Notes under the pieces: model-generated
Told to the model about the DNA's origin: nothing
Database searches by the model: none
The model's input: the letters and a program-made list of their open reading frames with translations, nothing else
Made by a program: the position numbers and the translations under genes
NCBI GenBank assembly: GCA_030827315.1
Contig: JAURER010000002.1
Coordinates: 85,821-149,820, forward strand
Direction: 5' to 3'
Length of the DNA: 64,000 bases
Origin: Gemmatimonadota bacterium
Lineage (GTDB): Bacteria > Gemmatimonadota > Gemmatimonadetes > Longimicrobiales > Gaopeijiaceae
In this document: positions 26,707-38,649 of the stretch, in pieces
Numbering within the stretch: the stretch's first letter is position 1
How the letters are laid out: each line of letters starts with the position of its first letter

Positions 26707-27287
26707 TGAATCTTCCTCAGCATTTCCGGCACTCCGGGCACCTCCTCCAGTGCCTTGCGCAACGCCTTTCTCGCGAAGTGGAGGTGGGACCTCACGGTCC
26801 CCGACGGGATTTCCAGTCTTTCCGCGATCTCTCTGTGCTTCCACCCTTCGAGGTCGTGCAGCAGCACGACCTGTCTCTGTACCTCGGGAAGTTCCGCGAG
26901 CGCAACCTCCAGTAGCCGCCTCAACTCCCTGGTCTCCGTCACCCGATCGGGCGTCGGCGCGAGCGAGCGGGTCCCGGGTGGGACCTCGTCCGTCTCACGA
27001 AGCGACTCCCGGCGAATGAGGTTCTTGGAACGGTTCCGAACGATCGTCATCAGCCATCCAGCGAACCGTTCGGGGCTCCGGCACTCCTCGAGCCTGTCGA
27101 GCGCCACGAGAAGAGATTCCTGTGCCGCATCCTCCGCGTCTTCATGTCTCCCCGTCACCGAGTAGGCCACCGCATACGCGGCCCGCTGGTACCGTTCCAC
27201 CAGGAGACCGAAGGCGACCTGATCGCCTTTTCGGGCCCGGAGGACCAGCTCGCCATCGGTCGGCGAATCGGGTTGAACAAGAGACAC
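26703..27287 (-). CDS. RNA polymerase ECF sigma factor heading the efflux operon
   Basis: A 194-residue group 4 sigma factor. Region 2 has LVERYQRAAYAVAYSVTGRHEDAEDAAQESLLVALDRL and FAGWLMTIVRNRSKNLIRR. Region 4 has LPEVQRQVVLLHDLEGWKHREIAERLEIPSGTVRSHLHFARKAL. The start is GTG 27287, which puts region 2 near residue 20; no clear ribosome binding site is present. It begins a seven-gene minus-strand run (sigma, anti-sigma, Spy-like, TolC, ATPase, MacA, MacB), so it probably drives its own operon. I could not find a convincing GGAAC/GTC-type ECF promoter upstream by eye. Confidence 0.92.
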   Translation of the reverse strand: MSLVQPDSPTDGELVLRARKGDQVAFGLLVERYQRAAYAVAYSVTGRHEDAEDAAQESLLVALDRLEECRSPERFAGWLMTIVRNRSKNLIRRESLRETDEVPPGTRSLAPTPDRVTETRELRRLLEVALAELPEVQRQVVLLHDLEGWKHREIAERLEIPSGTVRSHLHFARKALRKALEEVPGVPEMLRKIQ

Positions 27288-27364
27288 TGGACCGTCGTGG
27301 GTTGTTGAGGAGATCCCGGACCCGAACCAGCCTCTGGCTCGGCAGCACCGCTCGTCCCGGAAAG

Positions 27365-27772
27365 CTAAGTCCGCCGCCGGCGTGTCGCACCGTCGCGACG
27401 GTTGCCGGTCGGATCCTCGCCTCGCTTCCGCGCCCGGGCCGGCGGCTTCCACGGGCGCGCAGCCGTCAGGGCGTCCCGCAGATCGCCGTCGCTCATGGTC
27501 GTCAGGGAGCGCCCGACGACGACCCTTTCCCGCTGCGGATCGCCCTGCGGCTCGAGGCCCTCCCAGAAGCCGAGCAGGAGAAGAGGCACGGCGGACGCGT
27601 CGCCGCCCCCGGAGCGCCCGAGGACGCGGACCGACCAGGAGGATCCCCCGGACTCCAGCGTGATCGTCTCGACCGTGGCGGCGGAAGGGGACGGCTCTCC
27701 CTCGGTTGCGGCCATCACGCGAGCCGGAGTGGGCTTGAACTCCGCGGGGTCGTGCTCGGGTGCGTCGGACAT
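27365..27772 (-). CDS. Hypothetical small protein
   Basis: A 135-residue protein without signal or membrane segment. The N-terminal part is acidic and Pro-rich (MSDAPEHDPAEFKPTP). A middle core could be beta-rich (TITLESGGSSWSVRVLGRSGG, PLLLLGFWEGLE). The tail is strongly basic, ending in RKRGEDPTGNRRDGATRRRRT, and may bind nucleic acid. I chose ATG 27772; an in-frame GTG at 27826 would add 18 residues. I recognise no family. It diverges from the gene at 27864. Confidence 0.6.
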   Translation of the reverse strand: MSDAPEHDPAEFKPTPARVMAATEGEPSPSAATVETITLESGGSSWSVRVLGRSGGGDASAVPLLLLGFWEGLEPQGDPQRERVVVGRSLTTMSDGDLRDALTAARPWKPPARARKRGEDPTGNRRDGATRRRRT

Positions 27773-27863
27773 GGACAAGGAGGTTGCAGGGGCCCGTTCG
27801 AGCCACCTTATTACCAGCGGCTCCACGAAGCCAAGCTAGCCGAGTCCTCCTTCTGAGGAAGCC

Positions 27864-28337
27864 ATGGCCGCCGGCCCCGATCCGCAGCACCAGGCGTACC
27901 GCGAGTACACGCAGCTGCTTCGCCTGCACGAGCAGCTGCTGGGCCAGTTCACTCGCGCCCGGGACGAGCTGCTCGCGCCAAACACGGACAGCCTCGTGAA
28001 GCAGATCAAGAGCCGCACGGGCTCGGCACCGGACCTGACCGAGCTGAAGACGAGCGTCGAAGAGGCCATCAAGGCCCTCAAGATGTCGCAGTCGCATCTG
28101 CAGGCCGCCATCACCGACCATACGGATTCAGCGGCCGAGATCCCGGGGATCACCAACCTTCCCGCATTCCTCCGCCGATTCCTCGCGGAGCGGGCCGGCC
28201 AGCCGGGTTTCGGCTACACCGTCACGCAGGACCCGGTGCGGGGCTGGATCATCAGGTGGAAGGAGTACACGCACCGGGGCACGGTGCGAGGGTACGGCCA
28301 GATCTGCGAGCGACCCTACGCCTGGCTCGAGGACTGA
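27864..28337 (+). CDS. Hypothetical protein, partly coiled-coil
   Basis: A 157-residue protein with an ATG start preceded by GAGGAAG. Residues about 8-90 are helical with heptad-like spacing (YREYTQLLRLHEQLLGQFTRARDELL, LTELKTSVEEAIKALKMSQ). The C-terminal domain (about 95-157) is compact and aromatic (FLRRFLAERAGQPGFGYTVTQDPVRGW, RWKEYTHRGTV, ERPYAWLED). No signal peptide. Its last 22 bases overlap the end of the convergent HNH gene. I recognise no family. Confidence 0.65.
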   Translation: MAAGPDPQHQAYREYTQLLRLHEQLLGQFTRARDELLAPNTDSLVKQIKSRTGSAPDLTELKTSVEEAIKALKMSQSHLQAAITDHTDSAAEIPGITNLPAFLRRFLAERAGQPGFGYTVTQDPVRGWIIRWKEYTHRGTVRGYGQICERPYAWLED

Positions 28338-28909
28338 GGCAGATCGGTCGGTGACGGCGTGACGGCGTCCACAGCCTCCGCCCCGTAGAACATCCGGATG
28401 TATTTCGCCTGGGTTTCCGTCACGCTGCGAACCACCCACACGAGGTGGACGTAGTTTGGCTCCGCCGGCCGGCACTGCAGGCTGAGCCCCGCCTCTCGTG
28501 GCACCCGATCCCCCTTCCGGTTGTTACACGCGGAGCAGCTCGTCACCACGTTCTCCCACGAATTGCCGCCACCCCTCGACACGGGAAGCACGTGGTCGCG
28601 CGTGAGGAACTCCCGACCGCGCAGCTCGTTCCTGTGCCGCCCGCAGTACTGACACTGGTAGCCGTCGCGCGCGAAGAGGAAGGTGTTCGTGACCTGCCGC
28701 CTGAAACGGTACGGCACGTGGATGTAGCGTACGAGCCGGATGACCGTCGGAAGAGGCACCATCCGGTGCTCGGAGCGGAAACGACGTGCATCGTCCTGCT
28801 CCAGGATCTCGGCCTTGCCATCCAGCACCAGACGGACGGCCCGCCGGGCAGACACGATGGTGAGAGGCTCGAAGGACGCGTTCAGCGCCAGGCAATTCAA
28901 GACGATCAC
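28316..28909 (-). CDS. HNH endonuclease
   Basis: A 197-residue protein of the stand-alone bacterial HNH family. An N-terminal domain (NCLALNASFEPLTIVSARRAVRLVL) is followed by the HNH core: CQYCG zinc pair (about 85-89), then LTRDHVLPVSRGGGNSWENVV containing the catalytic His, and a second pair, CSACNNRKGD. Family members are common, often conserved, and of unclear role; phage-defence or repair roles are not shown. GTG 28909 is the start. The C-terminal end overlaps a convergent gene by 22 bases. A stem-loop (28918-28937) separates it from priA. Confidence 0.88.
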   Translation of the reverse strand: MIVLNCLALNASFEPLTIVSARRAVRLVLDGKAEILEQDDARRFRSEHRMVPLPTVIRLVRYIHVPYRFRRQVTNTFLFARDGYQCQYCGRHRNELRGREFLTRDHVLPVSRGGGNSWENVVTSCSACNNRKGDRVPREAGLSLQCRPAEPNYVHLVWVVRSVTETQAKYIRMFYGAEAVDAVTPSPTDLPQSSSQA

Positions 28910-28917
28910 CTCACCAA

Positions 28918-28937
28918 GGCAAGTGGCCCGACTTGCC
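28918..28937 (-). terminator. Stem-loop between priA and the HNH gene
   Basis: GGCAAGT (28918-28924) and ACTTGCC (28931-28937) form a perfect 7-bp stem with a six-base loop. It lies 50 bases after the priA stop and just upstream of the HNH start on the minus strand. There is no T-run, so it may be a weak terminator or a leader hairpin. Confidence 0.35.
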
Positions 28938-28987
28938 GAGGCAAGGTACGGCGCCCGCGTCGAACGCTCAACGATCTCGACAGGACG

Positions 28988-31450
28988 TCAGAGCAGGGAG
29001 ACGGGGTCGCGATCCAGGGCGAGGCGCAGGTCGCCGGGGGGAAGACGGAAGTGCTCCGCCAGCGCCCGCGCGACGGTGCCGAGCCCCCGCGCGGAGGCCG
29101 AGCGGAGCAGGAAGTGCCAACGCCAGCGGCCGTGCAGGCGCTCGATCGGTGCCGGAGCCGGACCGACGACGTCTACGTCCGGCGCGCCCGCGGCGGCGAG
29201 GCGTGCCCGGGTCCACGCCGCCGCCTGCTCGGCCGCACTCGCGGTCAGGCCCTGGTCGGGCCCGCTGATCACGGCGTTCAGCAGGCGCACGTGCGGTGGA
29301 TAGGTAGGTCGTGCGCGCTCGGCGAGCTCGCGCTCCGCGAAGGCCTCGAAGTCGTGCGCGACGGCGGCGCGGATGGCGTAGTGGTCCGGCAGTGACGTCT
29401 GGATGTAGACGTCCCCGCCGAGCGAGCTCCGCCCCGCCCGCCCGGCCACCTGACTGAGGAGCTGAAAGGTGCGTTCGCTCGCGCGGAAGTCCGGGAGGTG
29501 CATGCCCACGTCGGCGTTGACCGCGCCCACGAGGGTGACGCGTGGAAAGTCGAGTCCCTTGGCGATCATCTGAGTTCCGAGCAGGATGTCGACTTCGCCC
29601 CGCTCGACGCGGTCGAGGATCTTCTGGTGGGCCCATTTTCCCGCCGTGGTGTCCACGTCCATCCTCGCGATCCGCGCGTTCGGAAACGCCTCCGCGGCAA
29701 CGCGTTCGACCTGCTCGGTGCCGAGGCCGCGAAACGACAGGTCCTTCGACCCGCAGCGCGGGCAGCGGCTTGGAGCCGGGGCATCGTAGCGGCAGTGGTG
29801 ACAGACGATGCGCGCGGTGACCCTGTGATACGTGAGCGAGATGGAGCAGTTCTGGCACTGTTCGACCTCGCCGCACTCGCGACACTGCACGAAGGACGAG
29901 TACCCTCGGCGATTGAGCAGGAGGATCACCTGCTCGCCGCGCGCGAGCCGGTCGTCCACCGCGGTAACGAGCACGTCAGACAGCACGCCGGCACCCCGCC
30001 CGGGGCGCAGTCGCTCGCCCCCCGGTCCCTTCCCGCTCCGGCGCAGGTCGACCACGTGCACCTGAGGCAGCCGTCCTCCGCCCACGCGGTCGGGAAGGAG
30101 CAGGCGCCGGAACTTGTGGCGCCGGGCGTTATGCCAGGACTCCAGCGACGGCGTCGCGCTCCCCAGCACGCAAACCGCTCCGTGGGCGTGAGCACGAACC
30201 ACGGCGAGGTCCCGGGCATGGTAACGCGGTGCGTCAGACTGCTTGTAGCTCCCGTCGTGCTCCTCGTCCACGACGACGACGCCGAGGTCCCGCACCGGGG
30301 CGAAGAGGGCTGACCGGGCACCGACGGCGATGCGGCGGTCGCCTCGCGCCAGACGTCGCCAGGCGTCGTACCGCTCACCGTCGGAGAGTCCGGAATGAAG
30401 GACCGCCACCTCGTCCCCGAAGTGCGCCCGGAAGCGCGACACGGTCTGGGGCGTGAGCGAGATTTCCGGAACCAGGACGATGGCCGACCGCCCGCGCGCG
30501 AGCGCGTCTCTGAGGAGCTCGATGTAGACCAGCGTCTTGCCCGAGCCGGTGACCCCCTGGAGGAGGAATGGCTCAGGTTGGTCCTCGTCGAGGGCGGCGC
30601 ACAGGGCGTCCAAGACCGCGCGCTGGTCCGGCGTCGGTACGAGGTCGGGAGGCAAGTCCGCGGGAACCTCGAGGAACGGGTCCCGGAATTCCTCCTCGTC
30701 GAGCAGCTCCACGAGACCCTTCTCCTCGAGACCGGCGATCACCCCGCGGCTGAAGCCCTCCGTCCCGGTGAGCCGCGAGAGGTCGGCAGCGCCTCCGGCC
30801 GCTTCCAGGAACGCGTACGCGTCCCGCTGCCGTCCTGCCCGGCCGAACGCCTCGTCGCGGGCGGCGAGCGTCTCGAGGTGGTGCGCGATCCGGGCGACCC
30901 GCCGGGTCTTCACGGACGGCGCGGGAGGAGGTACGGTCTCGTGCGCGAGCACGCCACGTGCGACGAGCGAGCGCACCTCGGGCCAGACGGAGCCCATGTT
31001 CAACGCCTTTCGAAGCGATCGGACGCGCTGCGGGCCCGGCTGCTCGCCGAGCCAGTCGAAGACGCGCCGCTCCCTCGAACGGAGGTCTTCCGGGGCCGGG
31101 CCGATCAACTGCACGTACTCCCGCGAGACGTCGGACAGGACCGACGGCAGGACTGCCCGCAGGACGATGCCGAGCGGCGCGACGTAATACTCCGCCATCC
31201 ACCGGCACAGGTCGAGCAGGTCGGGGGGCACGGTCGCCGATGCGTCGAGCACGTCGAGGACCGGCTTGACCCGATCGACCGACGCATCCCCCGGCCCGAC
31301 CACCCATCCGATCCGCTCCTCGCGCCGGAACGGCACCAGCACGCGACATCCCGGCTCCGGCTCCGGCCCTTCGACCCGGTAGGTGAAGGTCGAGTGGATC
31401 GGGAGCGGCAGGGCGACCTCGATCAGGCCGCCGTGTGGAGCGTGCCTCAA
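28988..31450 (-). CDS. priA: Primosomal protein N' (replication restart helicase PriA)
   Basis: An 820-residue (E. coli 732) superfamily 2 DNA helicase that reloads the replisome at stalled forks. It has an N-terminal 3'-DNA-binding domain (ALPLPIHSTFTYRV), then a helicase core with Walker A GVTGSGKTLVY, DEEH box VVVDEEHDGSYKQ and motif III GSATPSLES. The zinc-binding region has CRECG, CQNC, CHHC and CPRCGS pairs. The C-terminal helicase lobe has LLGTQMIAKGLDFP and QVAGRAGR. The start is TTG 31450, overlapping the stop of the M24 peptidase gene. Usual domain order, all motifs intact. Confidence 0.95.
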   Translation of the reverse strand: MRHAPHGGLIEVALPLPIHSTFTYRVEGPEPEPGCRVLVPFRREERIGWVVGPGDASVDRVKPVLDVLDASATVPPDLLDLCRWMAEYYVAPLGIVLRAVLPSVLSDVSREYVQLIGPAPEDLRSRERRVFDWLGEQPGPQRVRSLRKALNMGSVWPEVRSLVARGVLAHETVPPPAPSVKTRRVARIAHHLETLAARDEAFGRAGRQRDAYAFLEAAGGAADLSRLTGTEGFSRGVIAGLEEKGLVELLDEEEFRDPFLEVPADLPPDLVPTPDQRAVLDALCAALDEDQPEPFLLQGVTGSGKTLVYIELLRDALARGRSAIVLVPEISLTPQTVSRFRAHFGDEVAVLHSGLSDGERYDAWRRLARGDRRIAVGARSALFAPVRDLGVVVVDEEHDGSYKQSDAPRYHARDLAVVRAHAHGAVCVLGSATPSLESWHNARRHKFRRLLLPDRVGGGRLPQVHVVDLRRSGKGPGGERLRPGRGAGVLSDVLVTAVDDRLARGEQVILLLNRRGYSSFVQCRECGEVEQCQNCSISLTYHRVTARIVCHHCRYDAPAPSRCPRCGSKDLSFRGLGTEQVERVAAEAFPNARIARMDVDTTAGKWAHQKILDRVERGEVDILLGTQMIAKGLDFPRVTLVGAVNADVGMHLPDFRASERTFQLLSQVAGRAGRSSLGGDVYIQTSLPDHYAIRAAVAHDFEAFAERELAERARPTYPPHVRLLNAVISGPDQGLTASAAEQAAAWTRARLAAAGAPDVDVVGPAPAPIERLHGRWRWHFLLRSASARGLGTVARALAEHFRLPPGDLRLALDRDPVSLL

Positions 31451-32640
31451 CCCTCGAACATCACGAAGAGCTCATGCTGGAAGTCCTGCGGCGTGATCTC
31501 CGGGCCCGCCGCGGTCCAGCGCACGTTGATCTCGCTCCGCATCCCGATGTCGTCCGGGATGTAGATTCCCGGCTCGATCGAGAAGGCGACGCCGGGCATC
31601 AGCCGCCGATCGTCCCGGGTCTCGAGGTTGTCGAGGTTCGGCCCGCTCCCGTGGAGATCCATGTCGATGGAGTGGCCCGTACGGTGGACGAAGTACGCGC
31701 CGAATCCGCGTTCGGTGATGACCCGGCGTGCCACGTCGTCGACCTCGAAGCCGCGGACGTCGGCCCCGGCGGCGTGCCGCTCGCGCAGGAACGACACCGC
31801 CGCGTCACGGGCGTCGCGCACGGCTTCCCAGATCTCCCGGGTGCGCGGATCCACGACGTGGTCCATCACCGCCATCCACGTCTGATCGGCGGGCACGGAC
31901 CCGGGATAGGCGCCCCAGAGATCGATGAGGAGCAGGTCTCCCCGGTTGATCGTCTCGCCGGCGCCGAGCGGCGCATAGTGTGAGTCCGACGCCTTGGGGC
32001 CGATCGCCACGATGCAGGACGACTGGTGGGTCAATCCCGCCGCCGCCAGCTCGCCGACGATCCATTCGGAGAGCGCGCCCTCGGTAGTGGGCTCACCGTC
32101 GCGGATCGCGTTCGCCGCCCGCGCGAAGGCCCGGCGCGCCACGTCGCGCACGATCCCGGCGGCTCGCCGGTGCTCCTCCATGCGCTCGTCAGACACCACC
32201 GAATGGAACTCCGAGACGAGATCGCCGGAACTCGCGAGCTGGATCCCCTGATCGAGCAGAAGACCCGCCACGCCCGCCGGCACGTAGTCCAGCGTGGGAA
32301 CCGCGGCACCCGGTGAGACCTCCATCGCGAGACGCTCGCAGCCGTCGACGAGCGCAGCCAGTTGCTCTTCCATTTCCCGCCATCCAGAGTACGCACGCCG
32401 GGCATACGGCCAGTGCCGCCACGAGGACGCCTCGATCGCATGAATCATCGCGACCGGCTCCCCCTCGGCCGGGATCAGCACGAACGCCCGCCGCGTCGTC
32501 TTGCCCAGGCCGAGGAGCGCCACCGGAATCGGATTGATGTGATGGAACTCGTACAGGAGCCATCCATCCAGGTCCAGATCGCGCAGCGCCGCCTGGACGC
32601 GCGCGATCCCGGCATCGGTGCAGAGCAGAGCCTCACTCAC
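31447..32640 (-). CDS. M24 family metallopeptidase (Xaa-Pro peptidase-like)
   Basis: A 397-residue peptidase with a creatinase-like N-terminal domain (1 to about 150) and a pita-bread catalytic domain. The metal ligands are Asp240 (LLLIDLWG), Asp252 (PADQTW), His323 (VHRTGHSIDMDLHG), Glu356 (SIEPGIYI) and Glu370 (MRSEINV). The second Asp sits in an unusual PADQTW context instead of the common DxTR. Substrate probably Xaa-Pro dipeptides or tripeptides. GTG 32640 overlaps the methyltransferase stop by 8 bases; the gene end overlaps priA. No signal peptide. Confidence 0.87.
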   Translation of the reverse strand: MSEALLCTDAGIARVQAALRDLDLDGWLLYEFHHINPIPVALLGLGKTTRRAFVLIPAEGEPVAMIHAIEASSWRHWPYARRAYSGWREMEEQLAALVDGCERLAMEVSPGAAVPTLDYVPAGVAGLLLDQGIQLASSGDLVSEFHSVVSDERMEEHRRAAGIVRDVARRAFARAANAIRDGEPTTEGALSEWIVGELAAAGLTHQSSCIVAIGPKASDSHYAPLGAGETINRGDLLLIDLWGAYPGSVPADQTWMAVMDHVVDPRTREIWEAVRDARDAAVSFLRERHAAGADVRGFEVDDVARRVITERGFGAYFVHRTGHSIDMDLHGSGPNLDNLETRDDRRLMPGVAFSIEPGIYIPDDIGMRSEINVRWTAAGPEITPQDFQHELFVMFEG

Positions 32641-33679
32641 GTTCCTTCCTCGCTTCCGGGTTCGCCTCTTCCAATCGTTTCACGCTCTCCCCCGGCCCGA
32701 ACAGGGGCAGCCCCGCCGTCTCGTCCGGCGCGGGTGCCGCCGCCGTCTGCGGCGCGTCCACAGGCCCCCGAACCCCGACCGGGAGCGGCCCCTCGCGGCG
32801 CGGCGCGCCGGAAACTCCGACATCGTCGTGCTCCTCGACCGCCGCGGCAACCGTGCCATCAGACGCCTTCCGCCCCCGCAGGAGTTCGAGCCCCAGAACG
32901 CGCTTGTCGGTGAGGAGCTTGTGTACCGCATTCTCCCTCGCGATGGCCGCTCGGACACCGCGCCACCCCCAGATCGTCCAGGCCTTCCGGAGGATCGCGA
33001 GCCGCTCTCCCAGCGTGAAGAGCTCCGCGAAGTCGGGGAAGGGCTTCACGACCGCGGACCGGAATGCGGCCTGCTCGTCGGACCAGTCCTCGACGTGGAT
33101 GTCCTCCACGCCGGCCTCGCGAAGGAGCCTCCGCCATTCCACGACCATGAGCGGTCGGGCCCCCAGATGGTTCGAGAGGACGGCGCGGCGCTCCGCGTCG
33201 ACCGGTGCCTTCCAGGCGAGCTGCACGAGAACCACGAAGCCCCCCGGCTTGGTGACCCGCACGAGCTCACGGACCGCTTCGGCCGGCTCGCAATGGCTGG
33301 CGAGCCCGATCTCGCCGATCGCGATGTCGAAGATCTCGTCGCGATACGGCAGCGCGTCGGAGCGGCCAGTCTGGAACTGGATTCGGTCGCCTGCCCGCAA
33401 CTGGCGGCTCCATGCCTCGGCCACCTCGACCATCGAGGGGCTGAGCTCGACGCCCGAGGCCGTGACACCGAACTCCTCGGCGAAGTATTCGAGCGGAACG
33501 CCCTTGCCGGCGGCCACGTCGAGCACCTCCAGGCCGGGCGCCATCTCCGTGAGAAGGGCGATCTGCCGGTAAAGGTCCACGCCGCCGGGCGGGAAGAGCC
33601 GTTTTGGGCTCAGCCGCACCAGATCGAGCATGGACGGGACCGAGTGCCCGGCGGTGCCGGCGGAATCGTCGAGAGACAT
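32633..33679 (-). CDS. Class I SAM-dependent methyltransferase
   Basis: A 348-residue protein. The Rossmann methyltransferase core (about 35-215) shows motif I LEVLDVAAGKGVP, motif II (GVELSPSMVEVAEAW), IGEIGLASHCEP and the post-motif LVRVTKPGGFVVLVQ. The N-terminus (FPPGGVDLYRQIALL) and core resemble ubiquinone/sterol-type methyltransferases. The tail (about 285-348) is low-complexity and rich in Pro, Glu and Arg, probably disordered. The substrate is not inferable. It shares 8 bases with the downstream M24 gene. Confidence 0.85.
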   Translation of the reverse strand: MSLDDSAGTAGHSVPSMLDLVRLSPKRLFPPGGVDLYRQIALLTEMAPGLEVLDVAAGKGVPLEYFAEEFGVTASGVELSPSMVEVAEAWSRQLRAGDRIQFQTGRSDALPYRDEIFDIAIGEIGLASHCEPAEAVRELVRVTKPGGFVVLVQLAWKAPVDAERRAVLSNHLGARPLMVVEWRRLLREAGVEDIHVEDWSDEQAAFRSAVVKPFPDFAELFTLGERLAILRKAWTIWGWRGVRAAIARENAVHKLLTDKRVLGLELLRGRKASDGTVAAAVEEHDDVGVSGAPRREGPLPVGVRGPVDAPQTAAAPAPDETAGLPLFGPGESVKRLEEANPEARKERE

Positions 33680-33728
33680 GGGAGGAGAAAGGTAGGATCG
33701 TGGCGCCCGGGGGCAACGCGTGCGGCCC

Positions 33729-34718
33729 TCAGGACGTCTCGAACTCCAGGCCGGCCAGCCCTCGGATCACCGCGACCGCGCCCGCCCCGAGGCGGGGCGG
33801 CGCGTATCCGCCCTCGAGAAGCGCGACGACTCGGCCTCCGCAGGTGCGTTCCGCCAGCGCCATCACGCGGCACGTCATCCAGTGGAGGTCGACCGGTTCG
33901 AGAAGCAGGTCTCCGAGCGGATCTCCGGCCATGCAGTCGAACCCGGCGGATACGAGCACGAAGTCGGGCGCGAACCCGTCCTCGACGTCCCTGAGGGCCC
34001 GCTCGAACAGGCTGCGATACGCCGCGGCGGGCGTCCCCGCGGGCACGGGCACGTTCAGCGTGAAGCCCTCCCCTGCCCCCACGCCGCGCTCCTCCGCGCT
34101 GCCCGATCCCGGGTAGTGGGGCCACTGGTGCAGCGACAGGAAGAAGACGGACGGGTCGTCCAGGAACGCGTCCTGCGTTCCGTTGCCGTGGTGGACGTCC
34201 CAGTCGACGACGAGCACCCGCTCGGCGTGGCCCTCCGCCTGAAGGGCCCGCGCCGCGATGGCGACGCTGTTGAACAGGCAGAAGCCCATCGCGCGGTCGG
34301 GCGTCGCGTGGTGGCCCGGTGGGCGCGTCGCCACGAAGGCGTTCGCCAGCTCACCCCGGGCAACCGCCGTCGCCGCTGCGACGGCCGTGCCGGCACTGCC
34401 CAGAGCCGCCTCCCAGGAGGCCCCCGACACCTTTGTGTCCGCATCGATCGAGACCACGCCCCCGACCTCCTCGGCACGCCCACACGCCGCGCGTACGGTG
34501 TCGACGTGTTCCCGCGTGTGTACCCTCAGCAGCTGGTCGATGGTGGCATCCGCCGCCTCGCGCTGCTCGACGTGCCCATGCAGCGTCAGGAGATCCTTGC
34601 CGACCGTCGAAGCGAGCGCGCGCAATCGGCCCTGATGCTCCGGGTGCCCCCACCCGGTGTCGTGCAGCGGGGAGGCCGGGTGCAGGTAGAAGCCGGTCGG
34701 CGCGCCGGAGCGCGGCAT
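33729..34718 (-). CDS. Histone deacetylase-family amidohydrolase
   Basis: A 329-residue zinc hydrolase of the HDAC/acetoin-utilisation/acetylpolyamine amidohydrolase family. Active-site residues are visible: His136-His137 (RPPGHHA), Asp174 and His176 (DWDVHHGNG) as zinc ligands, and Asp261 (SAGFDCMAGDP). Bacterial members deacetylate acetylpolyamines or proteins. ATG 34718 is chosen because it precedes the conserved GFYLHP start; codons further upstream run through the carB end. It lies on the same strand as carB, 26 bases downstream of it. Class cannot be separated further from sequence alone. Confidence 0.92.
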   Translation of the reverse strand: MPRSGAPTGFYLHPASPLHDTGWGHPEHQGRLRALASTVGKDLLTLHGHVEQREAADATIDQLLRVHTREHVDTVRAACGRAEEVGGVVSIDADTKVSGASWEAALGSAGTAVAAATAVARGELANAFVATRPPGHHATPDRAMGFCLFNSVAIAARALQAEGHAERVLVVDWDVHHGNGTQDAFLDDPSVFFLSLHQWPHYPGSGSAEERGVGAGEGFTLNVPVPAGTPAAAYRSLFERALRDVEDGFAPDFVLVSAGFDCMAGDPLGDLLLEPVDLHWMTCRVMALAERTCGGRVVALLEGGYAPPRLGAGAVAVIRGLAGLEFETS

Positions 34719-34744
34719 GCGTGCGCCCGCTTCCCGGGTCGCGA

Positions 34745-37987
<3,243 letters not shown>

Positions 37988-38029
37988 GGGCGTCGGTGTG
38001 GAACGGGCCGTCGCTCGGAGGGCGGCGTG

Positions 38030-38146
38030 CTAGGCCTCATCGCCCTTCCCGGATTCTTTCCGGATGGCGGTGAGAAGCACCACGGAGAAGCCGCCCCAGA
38101 CGAAAGCCATGACCACGAACATGGTGATCCACGTCGCAGCGGTCAT
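38030..38146 (-). CDS. Small membrane protein resembling MetS-type NSS transporter subunit
   Basis: A 38-residue single-helix protein: MTAATWITMFVVMAF followed by VWGGFSVVLLTAIRKE and a short charged tail. It resembles the methionine/alanine importer small subunit family (PF16951), whose members are about 30-60 residues and have a WGG-containing helix and a basic end. ATG 38146 has GGGGGAG upstream at good spacing. The NSS-type transporter of the window lies 6 kb away rather than next to it, so a partner link is only suggested. The gene sits immediately upstream of carB. Confidence 0.55.
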   Translation of the reverse strand: MTAATWITMFVVMAFVWGGFSVVLLTAIRKESGKGDEA

Positions 38147-38277
38147 GGGCGAACTCCCCCGCCTCGCGGCGGCCAGATGGATGAGTGATTTCCGGCGGGA
38201 CCGCGCGTCTGTCACACGGTGTGCGGAGTGCGGCCCGCGTAAGGTGGCGGAAGGGGGTGGACCCGGCAAGCGACCGG

Positions 38278-38649
38278 CTACCGCTCGAATCGAACGACCA
38301 CGGAGCGCGTCGGAATCAGCAGGTTGTCCGTGCCGGCAGCGGCGATGACGGTGACCGACGGCCCGTCCATCCCCCGGTCGTCGACCGCGAGGTCGAAGCC
38401 CATGTCACCTCCCGCCGGATCCACGAGCACCACGCGGAAGACGTCGGCGCGACCCGGCACGGCGGCCCAGTAGACCCGCGTCGATCCGCGGCCAGTGAAG
38501 CCACGGATCCCGGACCCCGAAATCTCCAGCACCGCGCCTCCGACGTCCGGACCCGAAGCCCGCGCCAGGATCGTCCCCGGACCGCTGGGGCCCCAGTCGC
38601 ATCCCGCAAGGAACAGCGCCAGGGCGGTCGTCCATGCCCGGAACCTCAC
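38278..38649 (-). CDS. Small lipoprotein of unknown function
   Basis: A 123-residue lipoprotein: signal TALALFLAGC with a good lipobox (LAGC). The mature part is a probable beta domain (VGGAVLEISGSGIRGFTG, YWAAVPGRADVFRVVLVDPAGGDMGFDLAVDD). GGAGG precedes GTG 38649 by six bases, which decides the start. The start overlaps the M6 protease stop (GTGA), so the two are translationally coupled. It may anchor, chaperone or inhibit the protease; I recognise no family. Confidence 0.75.
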   Translation of the reverse strand: MRFRAWTTALALFLAGCDWGPSGPGTILARASGPDVGGAVLEISGSGIRGFTGRGSTRVYWAAVPGRADVFRVVLVDPAGGDMGFDLAVDDRGMDGPSVTVIAAAGTDNLLIPTRSVVVRFER

